Shown here piece by piece: positions 34,733-48,253 of a stretch of DNA of 64,000 nt. Source of the stretch: Cristatella mucedo (lineage: Eukaryota; Bryozoa; Phylactolaemata; Cristatellidae); assembly GCA_009760855.2 (NCBI GenBank), contig WPIO01000002.1, forward strand, positions 11,694,001 through 11,758,000, given 5' to 3'. Position 1 is the first letter of the stretch. Each line of letters opens with the position of its first letter. Both the position numbers and the translations under genes were made by a program. The notes under the pieces are model-generated. The model did no database searches. It was given only the letters and a program-made list of their open reading frames with translations, and had not been told where the DNA came from.

Positions 34733-37030
34733 GTAATAATAATACACTTGATAAAGCACTCCCAAAGAATCAATCTCTCTCCCTCCTCTCTCTGTCTCTC
34801 TTCTCTCTCTCTCTCTCTCTCTCTCTCCCTTTGTGTTTTACATTAGTGGCAGCATGCACAGTGTCAGTGGGCATAAGCACACAAAGGGCGAATCACTTGG
34901 ACCCACTGAATGCTGTGGTAAATGGGTGTGCTTTTAGCTTCTTTTCTTAATTTTGTCATGTCAGGGGATGTCGTGGCGCCAGTCCCAAGTGGGTTCCAGG
35001 CTTTGGGTGCGTAGGAACTAAAGGCACGGTCTTCAAAGGATTTGAGGTATATGCGAGGTTTAGCTAAACGATTAGATTTAGAATAGCTTGGGGTGTGTTG
35101 CTTAGCCTGGTGAGAGTAGATCTGATGGGTAAGCTGAAGTCAAAGAATAAAGGTACATACAAGTGAGTGAAAGAAACTTAAAGTTGATTTGTTGCTTGAC
35201 TGGGAGCCAGTGCATCACGTAGAAGTGATGTGATGTGGCAACTGCTAGGCTCACGACAGACAAGCCTAGCTGTGGAGTTTTGCCTAGATTGTACCTGGCA
35301 ATCGCATCAGCAAGAGATGGTATAAACCGTGAAAAGAACAGGACCAAGCACAGAGCCCTAAAGTACCCTATACTAAAGTGGTTCCTCGGATGATCTTTGT
35401 CTGTTCACACCAATACTCTGGAGTCTCCCACTGAGATAAGACCTTAACCATTGCAGTGCAGTTCCAATGATGCCCAGACGAGATGAGAGGCACTCGTGAA
35501 GAACTTTGTGATCGGCAGCTGCCGAAAAGATTGCATCAAACAAGCAGAAAGACTTGTCCCATGTCTGCATTCCAGAGAAGGTCGTTGCACACCCGAAGCA
35601 ATGCTGACTCTGTGGATTGATTAGCTCTAAAACCAGACTGGAACTTACTAGCAAGGTTGGAAGTTGCAACACGAGTTATGCTGGTCTGCTGCGACTCGTT
35701 CCAGTCTTTGATAGGAATGGTAGAAGGGAGACTGGGCGGTAATTGATCAAGTTTTCTTGGTCTAGTATTGCTGTCTTGAGTAGTGACCTGCCTACAGTCT
35801 TTTTTAAATGTGTAAGGACATGACCTGAGGCTAAGGACATATTTATTATGTAAGTTATGCATGGCAGCAGCAGATCAATGCATCGTAGAAGCAGGACAGT
35901 GGGAGTTGGTCTAGAGTACTATCTGTCTTCTGTGATAAGAATATGAACTTCGGGATGCTGTCACTAGTGGACTTCTTGAATGTAGACATTGAGATGCTGC
36001 ATGGACTTGATGGACAGGATTCCGAGGGGATGTGGCCACCATACGGATGGACCACTAATATTGTCTTTTGACAAAAAAGCTAGAGAAGCGATCAGCTAGA
36101 TCATCGTAAGGATCAATTGGTAAGGTGCTAACCTGCGAGCAGTTAAGGAGATGAGTGATCGTAGACATCAGCATTTTTGGATTGTACATCTGTGATTCAA
36201 CTATGTTTTTATTGAAGCTATACTTGGCCTTTGCCAGGATCGTTTATTAGGATCTACAGTAGTCCTAGTATACCTGTCGATAAACAGTCAGTCCCGATCT
36301 TGTGTGTGCTTTTACTAGCTTTTGCATAGTAGACCTAGCCAGTTTAATGTTCACAGTAAACCATAGGTTGTCTGGCTGAGAGCCCACGTAGCGCTTATTC
36401 AGAGGTGCAAGCTTGCCGAGTATGTCAGTTAGTGTCGTGTTGTCGCAATCTACCAATGATGACTGGTCGGAAGGGGGATTGAGCAGCAGAGGCAAAGAAT
36501 ATATTCTGGTGGGGACAGCGTCGATGTCAAGGGTCTTTCGGTTTCGCGATTCACATGTGACTTTGCATGTGGAGGAAGGCACACATTGTAGATTGAATGA
36601 GATCAGCATTTGGTCAGATAAGCAGAATTTGGGAATAATAGGTGATGGTGTGCAGTCGTAAGAGAAAATTGGGTTGAATTTGTGACCCTTGATGTGAGTA
36701 GGGCCATGCAAATGAGCCACAATGCCACCCCGTGTGGTCTCTTGTTTTATAAGCTTGATTGTAGCAGCTCTTTGAAGCAGTAATCCAAGCCTTACCATTA
36801 GTGTGAGAAGCTAGTCCTTTGAAATCTCTACGACACATCCGGTTTGCCTTTATATTGTGAACAAGGCGTTGGAATGTTGGGGTAAAGTCTCTTCTCTTCT
36901 TTGAAATGAAGCACCTAGGATGAATACCGTGAAGGCTTTCTTCCAATGTATTACCTTCATTCATGGGAGTACCATCGTGCTGGTGCAACGATCGAGACGT
37001 GTAGTGCAAGCTTTCGAAGATAATGGTCGT
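34733..37030 (-). mobile_element. CR1/L2-type LINE, 3' half, degenerate
   Basis: On the minus strand, recognisable pieces run from KLAPLNKRYVGSQPDNLWFT (linker) through FQSGFRANQSTESALLRVCN, KVLHECLSSRLGIIGTALQW and LRSYLSGRLQSIGVN (RT core) to MHWLPVKQQINFKFLSLTC and a SYAPKAWNPLG-like C-terminus near 35.0 kb. It ends with the shared tail at 34733-34790, expanded there into a CT microsatellite. There are many stops. It lies in the presumed first intron of PAM16. Confidence 0.8.
34774..34829. repeat. (CT)n microsatellite in a LINE tail
   Basis: It grows out of the aatctctctcc of the reverse LINE tail. Confidence 0.9.
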
Positions 37031-37432
37031 TTATAGAATCACCTCAGACAGTAGCCCATCGTACTAGTGTTACTGCCAAAAAGTAAGCAACGTTCTTTCG
37101 CAGATCATGGTTATGTTGGACTCTTTAGTGTGCTCATCCAACATGATTTCTCGTATATTTAGCCAGCAGAGCTGCTGCTAGCACGCACTGTTACCACCGA
37201 TATTGCTTTGAATGGACTGTTATTGTGTAGTGGTTTTTAAATAATTAAAACCTCGGTTTTTGCTGTGATTTTCGGATAAAGTTCGCCAATTGTCCTAGTG
37301 GCTAGGTGCATGTGGACTCAGCAGTGTGTGTAGGAGTATCAGCATAAGGCGTACATACTCGTTTATGAGGTACCCGGTGTCGGTCGGAAAAAGTGCTGCC
37401 GGGGAAAGACCTGATTCGTTGCCACCGTTTAG

Positions 37433-37606
37433 GCCAAGTACCTCGTTCAAGCACTGGTCAGTGGAGTGCAGGTGGTGGGACAAGCATTCATGAAGGCTCT
37501 CCGGCAGGAGTTTGCGGCCAGCCAGGAAGCTGCTCGGCGAGCTGGCGGCGGTGCCCAAGGACAGAAGGCTGCCCAGTCCGACCTGTATCACGGCATGACG
37601 CTTCAG
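37433..37606 (+). CDS. PAM16: PAM16 exon 2
   Basis: Acceptor ccaccgtttag|GCC, donor CTTCAG|gtgctc. It carries the N-terminal hydrophobic helix and the conserved ALRQEFAAS motif, then an Ala/Gly-rich stretch. It starts at the second codon of the family (AKYL...), so exon 1 must end in ATG. Confidence 0.92.
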
Positions 37607-37659
37607 GTGCTCACTGCTAGCATGATGACCGGCACATTCGCCTCGCTACTTTCAAATTC

Positions 37660-37723
<64 letters not shown>

Positions 37724-40700
37724 TCTCTTCATTTGAATCCTTATCTGCATTGTTATGAGGCATTGGCTGCTTTGCATTGTATCAGTGCGGTGCACAGTGC
37801 AGTGCACGATCACAAGGTGGGCACGCTTTTTCTTTGTCTTAGTCTTAGTTTTTGCCTGAAAGAAAAAGTCCTACGAGTGTTGGAGCACCCTCCTTGTATT
37901 CTGGTCTGACCGCGACCCAATGTCGTGGGCGTTGTTGCCAAGCAACAGTCGTCCATAACCATAGCACTGAGGGCGATTCCAGTATGCTTGACCCATAGCT
38001 CTGCAGGCTTGCTTGTTTGTCGTTAGCTTGGCCAAGTTTTTACATTACACCACTCCTCACCGACCTGGCTATTAAAGAAAGAGATTAAATTGTCTGGGGG
38101 TACTATATAAATGTATTATTATTATTATTATTAATATTATTATTATTATTGACTGCAGTACATGTTTCTCACTGGCAACCTTAGCGATTAATTGTGAAGA
38201 TAAGGTATTCTTTTTTCTTTTCTGCTTATTGTTACATTGCAACTGGCGCGTTGTTTTCGTACTGAAGCTGTGCAAAAATGTATACATGACCCGGTTCTGG
38301 CTGTGTGGCATATAAGTAGCAATTTAATGCCAAGACTGTAAGCCCTTTGTTGCTAGCAAGAGACCTAGTTCTCGATAGCTTGAAATTTAGACTGCTGGCC
38401 TGGCAAATCAGAGTTGAAGGGATCATTTCTCCGTCGAGGAGCAATTTTTTTTCCTCTCCCAGGGCAGGCTGCCTTCTCTAGCACTGCATTTTCCAATTTT
38501 TCAGAGCATCTTTTCTGATGCTTGACTCGATGTATCCAGTATTAGTACTAAGCCTGCTGGACATATTGGAAAACTTGGCCTCCGAAGGAGTCAGACCATA
38601 CTTTACATTTTGCACATGGATAATTTTATTATCCATGCAGTGCTGTTGTGTCTGTGCAACAGCAAGCTATAAGCAAGTTATGCTTATGTTAAGGAGCTTT
38701 TTTATTGGAATCGTCCCTGCTTAAGATGCAAATCAGGTCAGGACGAAGGTCGGTCGGCCGGTTACAGTGTATGTTCTGTTTGTCAGCAACACATTCGATA
38801 TATACCTTACCTTTTTTCAACAGATCATGAATTTTTTATTAAAAAAAAACCTAGACTAGTGTTGGTTGACAGTAGGGGAGAGCTGAATATTTGTTTAGAA
38901 GCTTGTTCTTAAAGAATGATGCCTGATTCTGCCAGTCAGCTGAGCTCGCCTACTTTCCCTGCATTACACTTGGATACGTTTCAAGGCACGGGGTCATTCT
39001 CCTGATTTCGAGCTGAGTATATTTATGTAAAACTAGGACAGTAGCCCTAGCAATGCCGGTGAACCGTGTTGATAATTGAGAAGCATGCCAAGCCAAAGCA
39101 TGCTGATTTTTCTGGAAATAAAACTGGAAACAGACGCTAGGTGCATTTCCCGTTACAATATAAGGCTATCCACCATGACCACTGCCCATGCAAGATGCCA
39201 AATAGTGAATTAACCCGCTAATATGGCTATCATTAAAGATACACAGCTGTCAATTTTCTTTTATCTTAACCTTCAGCAGAATAATTTTGCCTGTCCTTGG
39301 TTAGCCCAAAAGTCTGTTTGGCGGTCCGTGATGCTCAGTCAGTACTTTGCCGATTACCCATCTTACTAGCAGCGATCGTTGTTCCTGCTTTCTTGCCATC
39401 ACATTTTAGCAGCTGCTTATTGCTCAAATCACTTGATAGTCTTTTGCTACCCAGACCTTTGCTGGAATGAAAGCGATCCCTACCAGTCTGCTTTTTATTT
39501 CATGGATCAGTTACTCGGTGTATGCCTTCCTCTTGTGCAGTCCAGGTGCTGTGCTTGTCGGCCGATCCATGCCCCCAATTGGACACTGCCTTATTCGTCG
39601 TACTGCAACTGAGTGGTCACCATCTTTGAGCGTTTGGCTGTTTCAGTTGGTCGGCTGATTATATCGAAGTTATGAGTGGTTCATAAACGAATATTGTTTA
39701 TTCTGGCTGCCGGTTGACCTGCTGGTCGTCTTGTTTTCCAGGAAGCTAAGCAAATACTGAACGTTACCGATGTAAATAGTGCCGAAGAGATCCAGAAGAA
39801 CTATGAGCACCTCTTTCAGGTCAACGACAAGAAGAATGGCGGCTCGTTATACATTCAGTCCAAGGTAATCACTGCAGACGTCTTTTCTATCGGTGAATTT
39901 CACCTGTGCACTAGTGTGCCCCCCGAATGTATGAGCTTGCATATGCAGCATGTGCTAACTCGTGCCTGCTGCATTCGTGCCAGTCTGCTCACACACGATT
40001 TGAGCAGAGCTGGCATAGAACGAGTAAAGGCTACTTGCCAGGGCCCAAGCATGTCACACCATATAACGTTTAAACTTTGAAGACGGCCCCCGCCGTACCG
40101 TGCCCGGTGGCAAGTCCCTGCCAGAATCCGTAGAATCAATGGCTCCAGTGCAAAGCGTCAATGTACTCGCCAGGTGTACTCGCACTGACCTTGTGCTCAC
40201 TCACCCACGGTGTGAGCATGGGCTCGCACGCACACGCACTGCACACATGCATGTCGTCACAGTGGTGCCAAAGAACCTGAGAGGCTGTCATGCCATCGAT
40301 CGAAAGTGGCCGGTATGAGTTGATGCTCAGATTTGTGCTAAATGCTGAATAGTAAATAAAACTTGGTTTAGGTGGAGAGGCTCAATTGCCTTGCTGCCCT
40401 ACATTCAAAATTAGAAGCCCTTATGTGTGCCCTGCTTTGGGATCTGTGGCATGTTGGTGCAAAGTGAGTAGCCCACTACACGGCAGAATCGGTTCCGATG
40501 AGCCGGCTTCTTTAGAGCAGCAAGGATTAATTTGTTTTAATGCCCTTGGGTCCTAGTGTATAGGTAAGGTGCTTGCTCTTCTGGACCCAGGTCGTCAGTT
40601 GGGTCCTGCAGTGGCAATCCTTGATTGCCCACTGAAAGCAGTGGTGATAGCCAAAAGGTGAGATTTTCTAATGGCAGAGCTAGAAAGAGACCTGAGCTAC

Positions 40701-40995
40701 AAAGAACAGGAAGTGCACAGCATTGTCGTTCGGTGGTTGCATATCATCAGTGTATCACTCTGACCTGGTCTTGAGCCCGATTGGTTCAATTGACACATGC
40801 CTGGCCATCTCGTCTGGTCTCTCTCCCTCCCTCCTTTTCTCCCTACCCTCTCTCCCAAAAGCCAGCCTGCCTATTAGCCGTCTTTTTTTGCAGGTTGTTC
40901 GAGCAAAGGAACGAATAGACGAGGAGCTGACGACTGAAAAATCTAGCTCCAACTCGAAGACCTCTGGTGGTTCCAGTAAATCGACAGCTCAGTAG
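37433..40995 (+). CDS. PAM16: PAM16/Magmas (TIM16), mitochondrial import motor subunit, exons 2-4
   Basis: Exons are 37433-37606 (58 codons), 39742-39864 (41) and 40894-40995 (33 plus stop), all phase 0. Adding an initiator Met from an upstream exon gives 133 residues; the human protein is about 125. Exon 2 gives [19 protein letters not shown] and [15 protein letters not shown]; exon 3 gives EAKQILNV and [19 protein letters not shown]; exon 4 gives [12 protein letters not shown] and a Ser/Lys-rich tail. PAM16 is a J-like protein that sits with PAM18 at the TIM23 channel and restrains its stimulation of mtHsp70. The HPD of true J domains is replaced by VND here, as expected of the family. The ATG is not in this span. 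Introns carry a CT microsatellite, a LINE tail and a SINE. Confidence 0.92.
37661..37729. repeat. (CT)n microsatellite just inside PAM16 intron 2
   Basis: About 65 bp of CT, starting 55 bp after the exon 2 donor, on the coding strand of the gene. Confidence 0.95.
38068..38150 (+). mobile_element. LINE tail in PAM16 intron 2
   Basis: agagattaaattgtctgggg, gtactatataaatgtattat, ending in (ATT)n to 38150. It matches the tail at 2.65-2.71 kb. Confidence 0.55.
39742..39864 (+). CDS. PAM16: PAM16 exon 3
   Basis: Acceptor cttgttttccag, donor CCAAG|gtaatc. It encodes the J-like core from EAKQILNV to SLYIQSK, with the degenerate VND in the place of HPD. Confidence 0.93.
40553..40690 (+). mobile_element. 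SINE-A in PAM16 intron 3
   Basis: Head gtataggtaaggtgcttgct, cccaggtcgtcagttgggtc, body ttgattgcccactgaaagca, gtggtgatagcc. The tail is diverged. Confidence 0.65.
40894..40995 (+). CDS. PAM16: PAM16 last exon
   Basis: The acceptor tctttttttgcag is strong. It encodes [16 protein letters not shown], then a low-complexity Ser/Lys/Thr tail, and stops at TAG 40993. The tail differs from vertebrate PAM16 tails, which are also poorly conserved. Confidence 0.92.
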   Translation, partial: VVRAKERIDEELTTEKSSSNSKTSGGSSKSTAQ

Positions 40996-42949
40996 TGTCC
41001 TGGACTTTACGTATGACCTTGCACCACTCTTAACTCTCTCTGCAGATTTAGTGAGGAGCACAATAATGCTGACGCAGTAGCCGCAGTCTTCAATCATGAG
41101 CACATGCTTTCTGGATGCTTGAGCGTGCCACTGGAGCTGCTGTGTTCATGGCTCGTGACGATGACTTCACTGCTGGTGCTCAGTCAATGGCATAATTGCA
41201 CGATACCAGATAAGATCGGCACGTTGTGTGTGCTGAAAAAATTTGCTTTGCATGACTGTGCGATTTAACGACGTTATAGTACCTTGAATTGGAATTTGCA
41301 CAGCACCTTAATTGTTGAAAGATTAATTTTAGTGTATTCACTCTTTGCTATGAAATTCTGGAGGTCATCTTATTGTGCTTTCTTAACGATTGTCGTACTT
41401 GGAAACTAAGGTTCGTTCTCGTGGATGTGCCCCGTGAATCGCTGGCTCATGCAACGTATGTGCCAAGCGTTACTTTTAAGTATTTGGACCTTGAGGTGGA
41501 TGGAGCCTGTGGTCGTGCACAGTTGGCTTGCTTGCAGCCTCGCTTGGATAGCACATTCCGGGCACTGATTTGTGCAGGCCATGCAGAAGTGTCAATGAGC
41601 ATGGAAGTTAATAGAGTGAGAGAAACTCAAATATGAAGGAAACGATCCTGGTGAAGCACAGCCGTGATGTTATGGGCGGTTGCACGTTGTGAGAATTAAC
41701 ATATGGCTTCGTCAGATTAGCTGTGCAGAGCCCTTTTGATTTGTTCCTTACCCGTCATGCTTGACTAAAGGTTCTAATATGTCAGATGTTCTCCTGGTGG
41801 AATGCGTCCCTTTAATACTTCTAGATACAGCATTTAATTACCTTTTACAGTATAAGTGCATTTTATTAGAAGTTGCAATAGTTAAAGCAGAAAGAGCTCC
41901 GAAGTGTCCGAGATTAAGATGAGCAAGCTGGCACTGTTCAATATGCACAAGAGTTTTTGAGAATGCTTTACCGAATGGGTTGGAATAGTCCAACGTGAAA
42001 ATCTCGAGGTGCCGAAGCAGCAGCTTCGTCGTGACCGATGTAGACTCTCAGCGTCTGGGCTATGATTAGCGATTAGACTCACATCACTAACATGTTTGAA
42101 TCAACGATAAGCCGGAATTAGGTAATGAATGAGGGACGAAATTCCCGAAACGTTCCCCCTCCTCGTCATAGCAGTGGTATTACAGTGGGAAAGGAGGATT
42201 AATGAATGATCCAAAGACTTATCCTTGCGTTATGTCATAGCCTGTGCAGGCGAGTACTAGTTACAGTCCCGAAGTGCCTTGCTGCAAGCTAGAATGAAGC
42301 CTTCCAAATCCGAACCCTGTCATCTATGCAGTCAATTCATTTACGGCAGCAGGATATCCACTGCAAAACCCCTCCCAAATACAGCTGCAGCTACACCGTA
42401 TCTTTTCCACATGGTATTGACCCCGAGTATTTGAATTTAAAGAGCAGAAGTCATGAGTGCCAGTTCTTCAGTGGGCATTTTCATGGACCAACGCGACAGG
42501 AAATGACAGCTACTAAGGCTTCTGTCCAGTCGTATACACGAGGTTGGTTTTTTTAATGCATCCTATGCTGCAATGTCGTTATGTACCTCTGGCAAAGCCA
42601 TTTCCATTTAGTGGAGTGACATCAAACTGAACTTGATCGCTGAATGGAGACTTTAGTGGTTAATTGCTCCACGATGAGCAAGCAACTCGTCGCATTTGTA
42701 AAGCAAAAACGGTTATAAGAACACAGCAATCGAGGTTAGGTATATATTTAATTCTGTAACTCTCCAAAGTTTATGTGGGTGTTACACAGAAGTGTTTTGT
42801 GTAGCACACTCACAGCGTAAGTGGCTTTCGGTACTCGTCCAGTAGCCAATGGAGTTATTTTACGAAACAAAGAGAAAGTGAGAAGCATAGCTCAGCAAAA
42901 ATAGCAGTTAAGGTAGGGAGTAGAATGGACGTAACAGCTCAGGACGGCT
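40996..42949. other. PAM16 3' flank, no gene recognised
   Basis: Begins with the 3' UTR of PAM16; I could not fix a poly(A) site. The remaining open frames are short and without motifs. Confidence 0.5.
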
Positions 42950-45402
<2,453 letters not shown>

Positions 45403-46019
45403 CAGCTACTACTCACCAACCTTATCAGACTGCATGGACTAAAAGAATGAAAACCCGGGCGGGGCGGTATAAGATACGCAGCTACCACAGTAGGGTGCCA
45501 TCTATGTCTAATCTGGTGGCTGAATACACTTCACATCCAGTGTGCCTATACCTCACCGAGCGATCTCACCTTGACCTGCAGTACAGCACCGGATGAATCG
45601 GACAACATATATATTTTGAAGCCGCAGACCACTGTTGATCGGCTTGATATCACCTGTCCTTAGGACGATTAACCTCATCCAAGGCATTGTCAGTTACAAC
45701 TGATCAGAGCACGGTCATCAAGGGAAGCCAATTGCATTAAGTTTTTTCTGCATGATGGCTTACTCAGCCAGTGGTGATCATTTAGGGCTACTATCTATCA
45801 AATCTGTTTGTTGCTTATACTTTGTCTGTCTTTGATACGGTCCATGTTCCGCTGTCGGCTGCTGTATTGAAGCTCGCAGTTTTCTCAGCCATTGGCTAGT
45901 GAATGGCTTGGCGGCAGCCATGCGTCTCACGTAATCTACTTAGTTCCGATAGGTGGCGCAATAATAAGGAGGACGTCCTCGTGAGACAAGCAATTTATTG
46001 GCTGCCACGGACGGTAGGG

Positions 46020-46927
46020 CGAGTGCATGGAACGCGAGTCACTTTTAAAATTGGGCGAACGGCATGCTTATAACCAGTGGCCGAGCCAAGAGGCTTTGGC
46101 CTCTTTTCCTAAAGTAGGGCAGCAACCTGGGCTGTCCCTATTCCCATCCTCTCCCAGACCGTCACTAGCGAAGAAATTATGTATTTCCACTAGACGAGCA
46201 ACTGTCGAGCTCCTGTCAACTAAAGCACTACGATTGCGGACTATAATTCTTCATTAATTGTGGCGCTTGCCGCCTAAATAAAAATCTTGAGGGTCTTGCC
46301 CTTCCTACTTAAAATCTCGCGAGTATTGCCACCGCACAAGTTTTCGCCATCGCCTGTGCGCGCCTTCTCGTGCAAGCCGTGGATTGCAGTGGATTTCGGC
46401 ATTGGCCCGGACCGCTGCAATCAATGGAGTGACCTTCAGCACCAGGTGGAGAGCGCTACTGGCCTCTTGAGAGCTTTCAGGGGCGATTCATTCTATTCAC
46501 GTTTAAATGCGCCTACACTGGCGCGCACGAGCGAAGTTGGCGCTCAGCTAAATAGCATCATTCAAGGAGGAACAGTAAAATCTGTGCACTCATTTCAGCG
46601 GGGAGTGCTACCAATTTCCTCAGGCAGACGGTGGGTGTACCAAAGGCGTGCAGCACTAAGAGGTTTCTCTAGAGAGGCAGTCAACACTTTTCTTAGGGGG
46701 ACGTGGTTAAATTAAACGAACCTGCTCAGAAACGCCCCTTTGAGCGAGCATCGGACTTTTCAAATAGGGTAGCGTTTTCATGTGAGTCTGAAATGGCGTT
46801 CTGGCAATGTGTACTTTCTTCGCCGGGCTTCAGGCTCTCTACGCGCGAGGAGCCGACGAATCTTTCCGAGCTACGCTCCGCCATCGTGCGGATTAAGGCC
46901 CAGCATCGAAAGCGGGTGGAGCCTTAA
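46020..46927 (+). CDS. Unrecognised GC-richer open frames
   Basis: Three plus-strand frames of 76, 142 and 74 residues follow each other (46027-46257, 46287-46715, 46703-46927). The second includes PWIAVDFGIGPDRCNQWSDL and AALRGFSREAVNTFLRGTW. The segment is less AT-rich than its surroundings. The GFSREAVNTFL stretch loosely recalls the start of retroelement tyrosine recombinases, but I cannot support that. It could be an old element or chance. Confidence 0.2.
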
Positions 46928-47987
46928 TTTGCAGAGACGTTAAAAGCGACTGTTTCCTGGAGGCGCAGGAGTCCGTAGAGACTATCCAACGTGCATTGAG
47001 TTTGAGTTTGCTCGGGCTCTTTCGTTGCACAGCTTTTAATTGCAGTCTGCATGCATGCCAGTTTCTGCATTTGCTTCCACTTCCATTAGGCACATTCGTT
47101 TACTAGTACGCCATTTGAGCATTATGATTCTCAGGTTGGCAGATCGTTTTACTATAGTTACTTACATATTGCAAATACAATAAAACGTTATGCGACTTTT
47201 TGTTTCTTTACTGCCCCGTTGCAAGATGCTTGGTTTTATTTTCAGATTCGTAATATATCTTCACTAACCTCGCTCCCTTCTTAGCGCAGAGTTGAATCAA
47301 AACAGCTGAACAGGGTAAGTGGAGTACCATTGCTAAACTAGCCTAGTCCTCAGTAGTCAACCGGGTCGATTGATGATGGCCCATTGCCTGCTCATTAGGT
47401 GACATGTCATCGGAACGCAATTCGCGGTATTCTTTCGTTTAGCCCAGAGAGATTAAATGCATTTTCCCGGGTAACCCTTATTCGACTCGCTGGGAGACCC
47501 AACATTAACCGCCAGTAGCCTCCTACCGCAAACCGCAAGCACTGGGACGAATAAAATCTCCAAAATCTGATAATGTTGCCACCTCCGTCACAGACCTTAG
47601 CGTGTTTAAAGAGACTAATGACCGGCTTCATCAAATTATCTGCAGCTTCAGGTTGTAACCGAATGCAGTGCACCTTGAACTGTAATGTACTCAACGCTAG
47701 CCATCGTGACGTCAAGAAAGCATCGTCTCATACTCCAAAGCCGAAAGCCAAACGAACGGTTCGTTGGCAGCAGTAGCGTTGCTAGTATAGACGTAGCCTA
47801 ATATGAGTCCCACGTGGGGGACGTTTTGTTGCTGTGACATTGACAAGTTCAAGCGCCGTTCATGTCTCGAAGAATCGAAATCTTGTCGGTATCTTATTGC
47901 ACGATCCTGCAGCAAGCAATCTACTTGTACTGCAAGAGCGCACGATAGCCGTGCCGGCTTTCCCGCTGCTAAGTGAATGAGGTCATG

Positions 47988-48128
47988 CTGTTTTGGCCCA
48001 GTGGTTAGAGGCGCTCGCCCCGACCAAGGTCTGGCCGAGGTCGTGGGCTCGATCGCCCTGGCATATGTGTAACGCCTGAATTAAGAATAAGTTCTCTTAG
48101 GGCGCTATGCAAACGAATTATATAAAAT
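47988..48128 (+). mobile_element. SINE-B, well preserved, next to the SLC7 stop codon
   Basis: Head gcccagtggttagaggcgct, gaccaaggtctggccgaggt, B-box-like gtgggctcgatcgcc, body tgtgtaacgcctgaatt, tail aagttctcttagggcgctat, gcaaacgaattat. It lies about 125 bp downstream of the SLC7A9-like stop, probably in or near its 3' UTR. Confidence 0.75.
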
Positions 48129-48253
48129 TGCACACATAAATCGAGTCAGCTGGCTTGCACTTTACTTTAAACATCGTAGCTAACTGCGAAAGCCGCTGGG
48201 GCCGAGGCGCTGAGCCGGCTCGAAGGACCGAGGAGCACTCGAATCGCGTCGTC

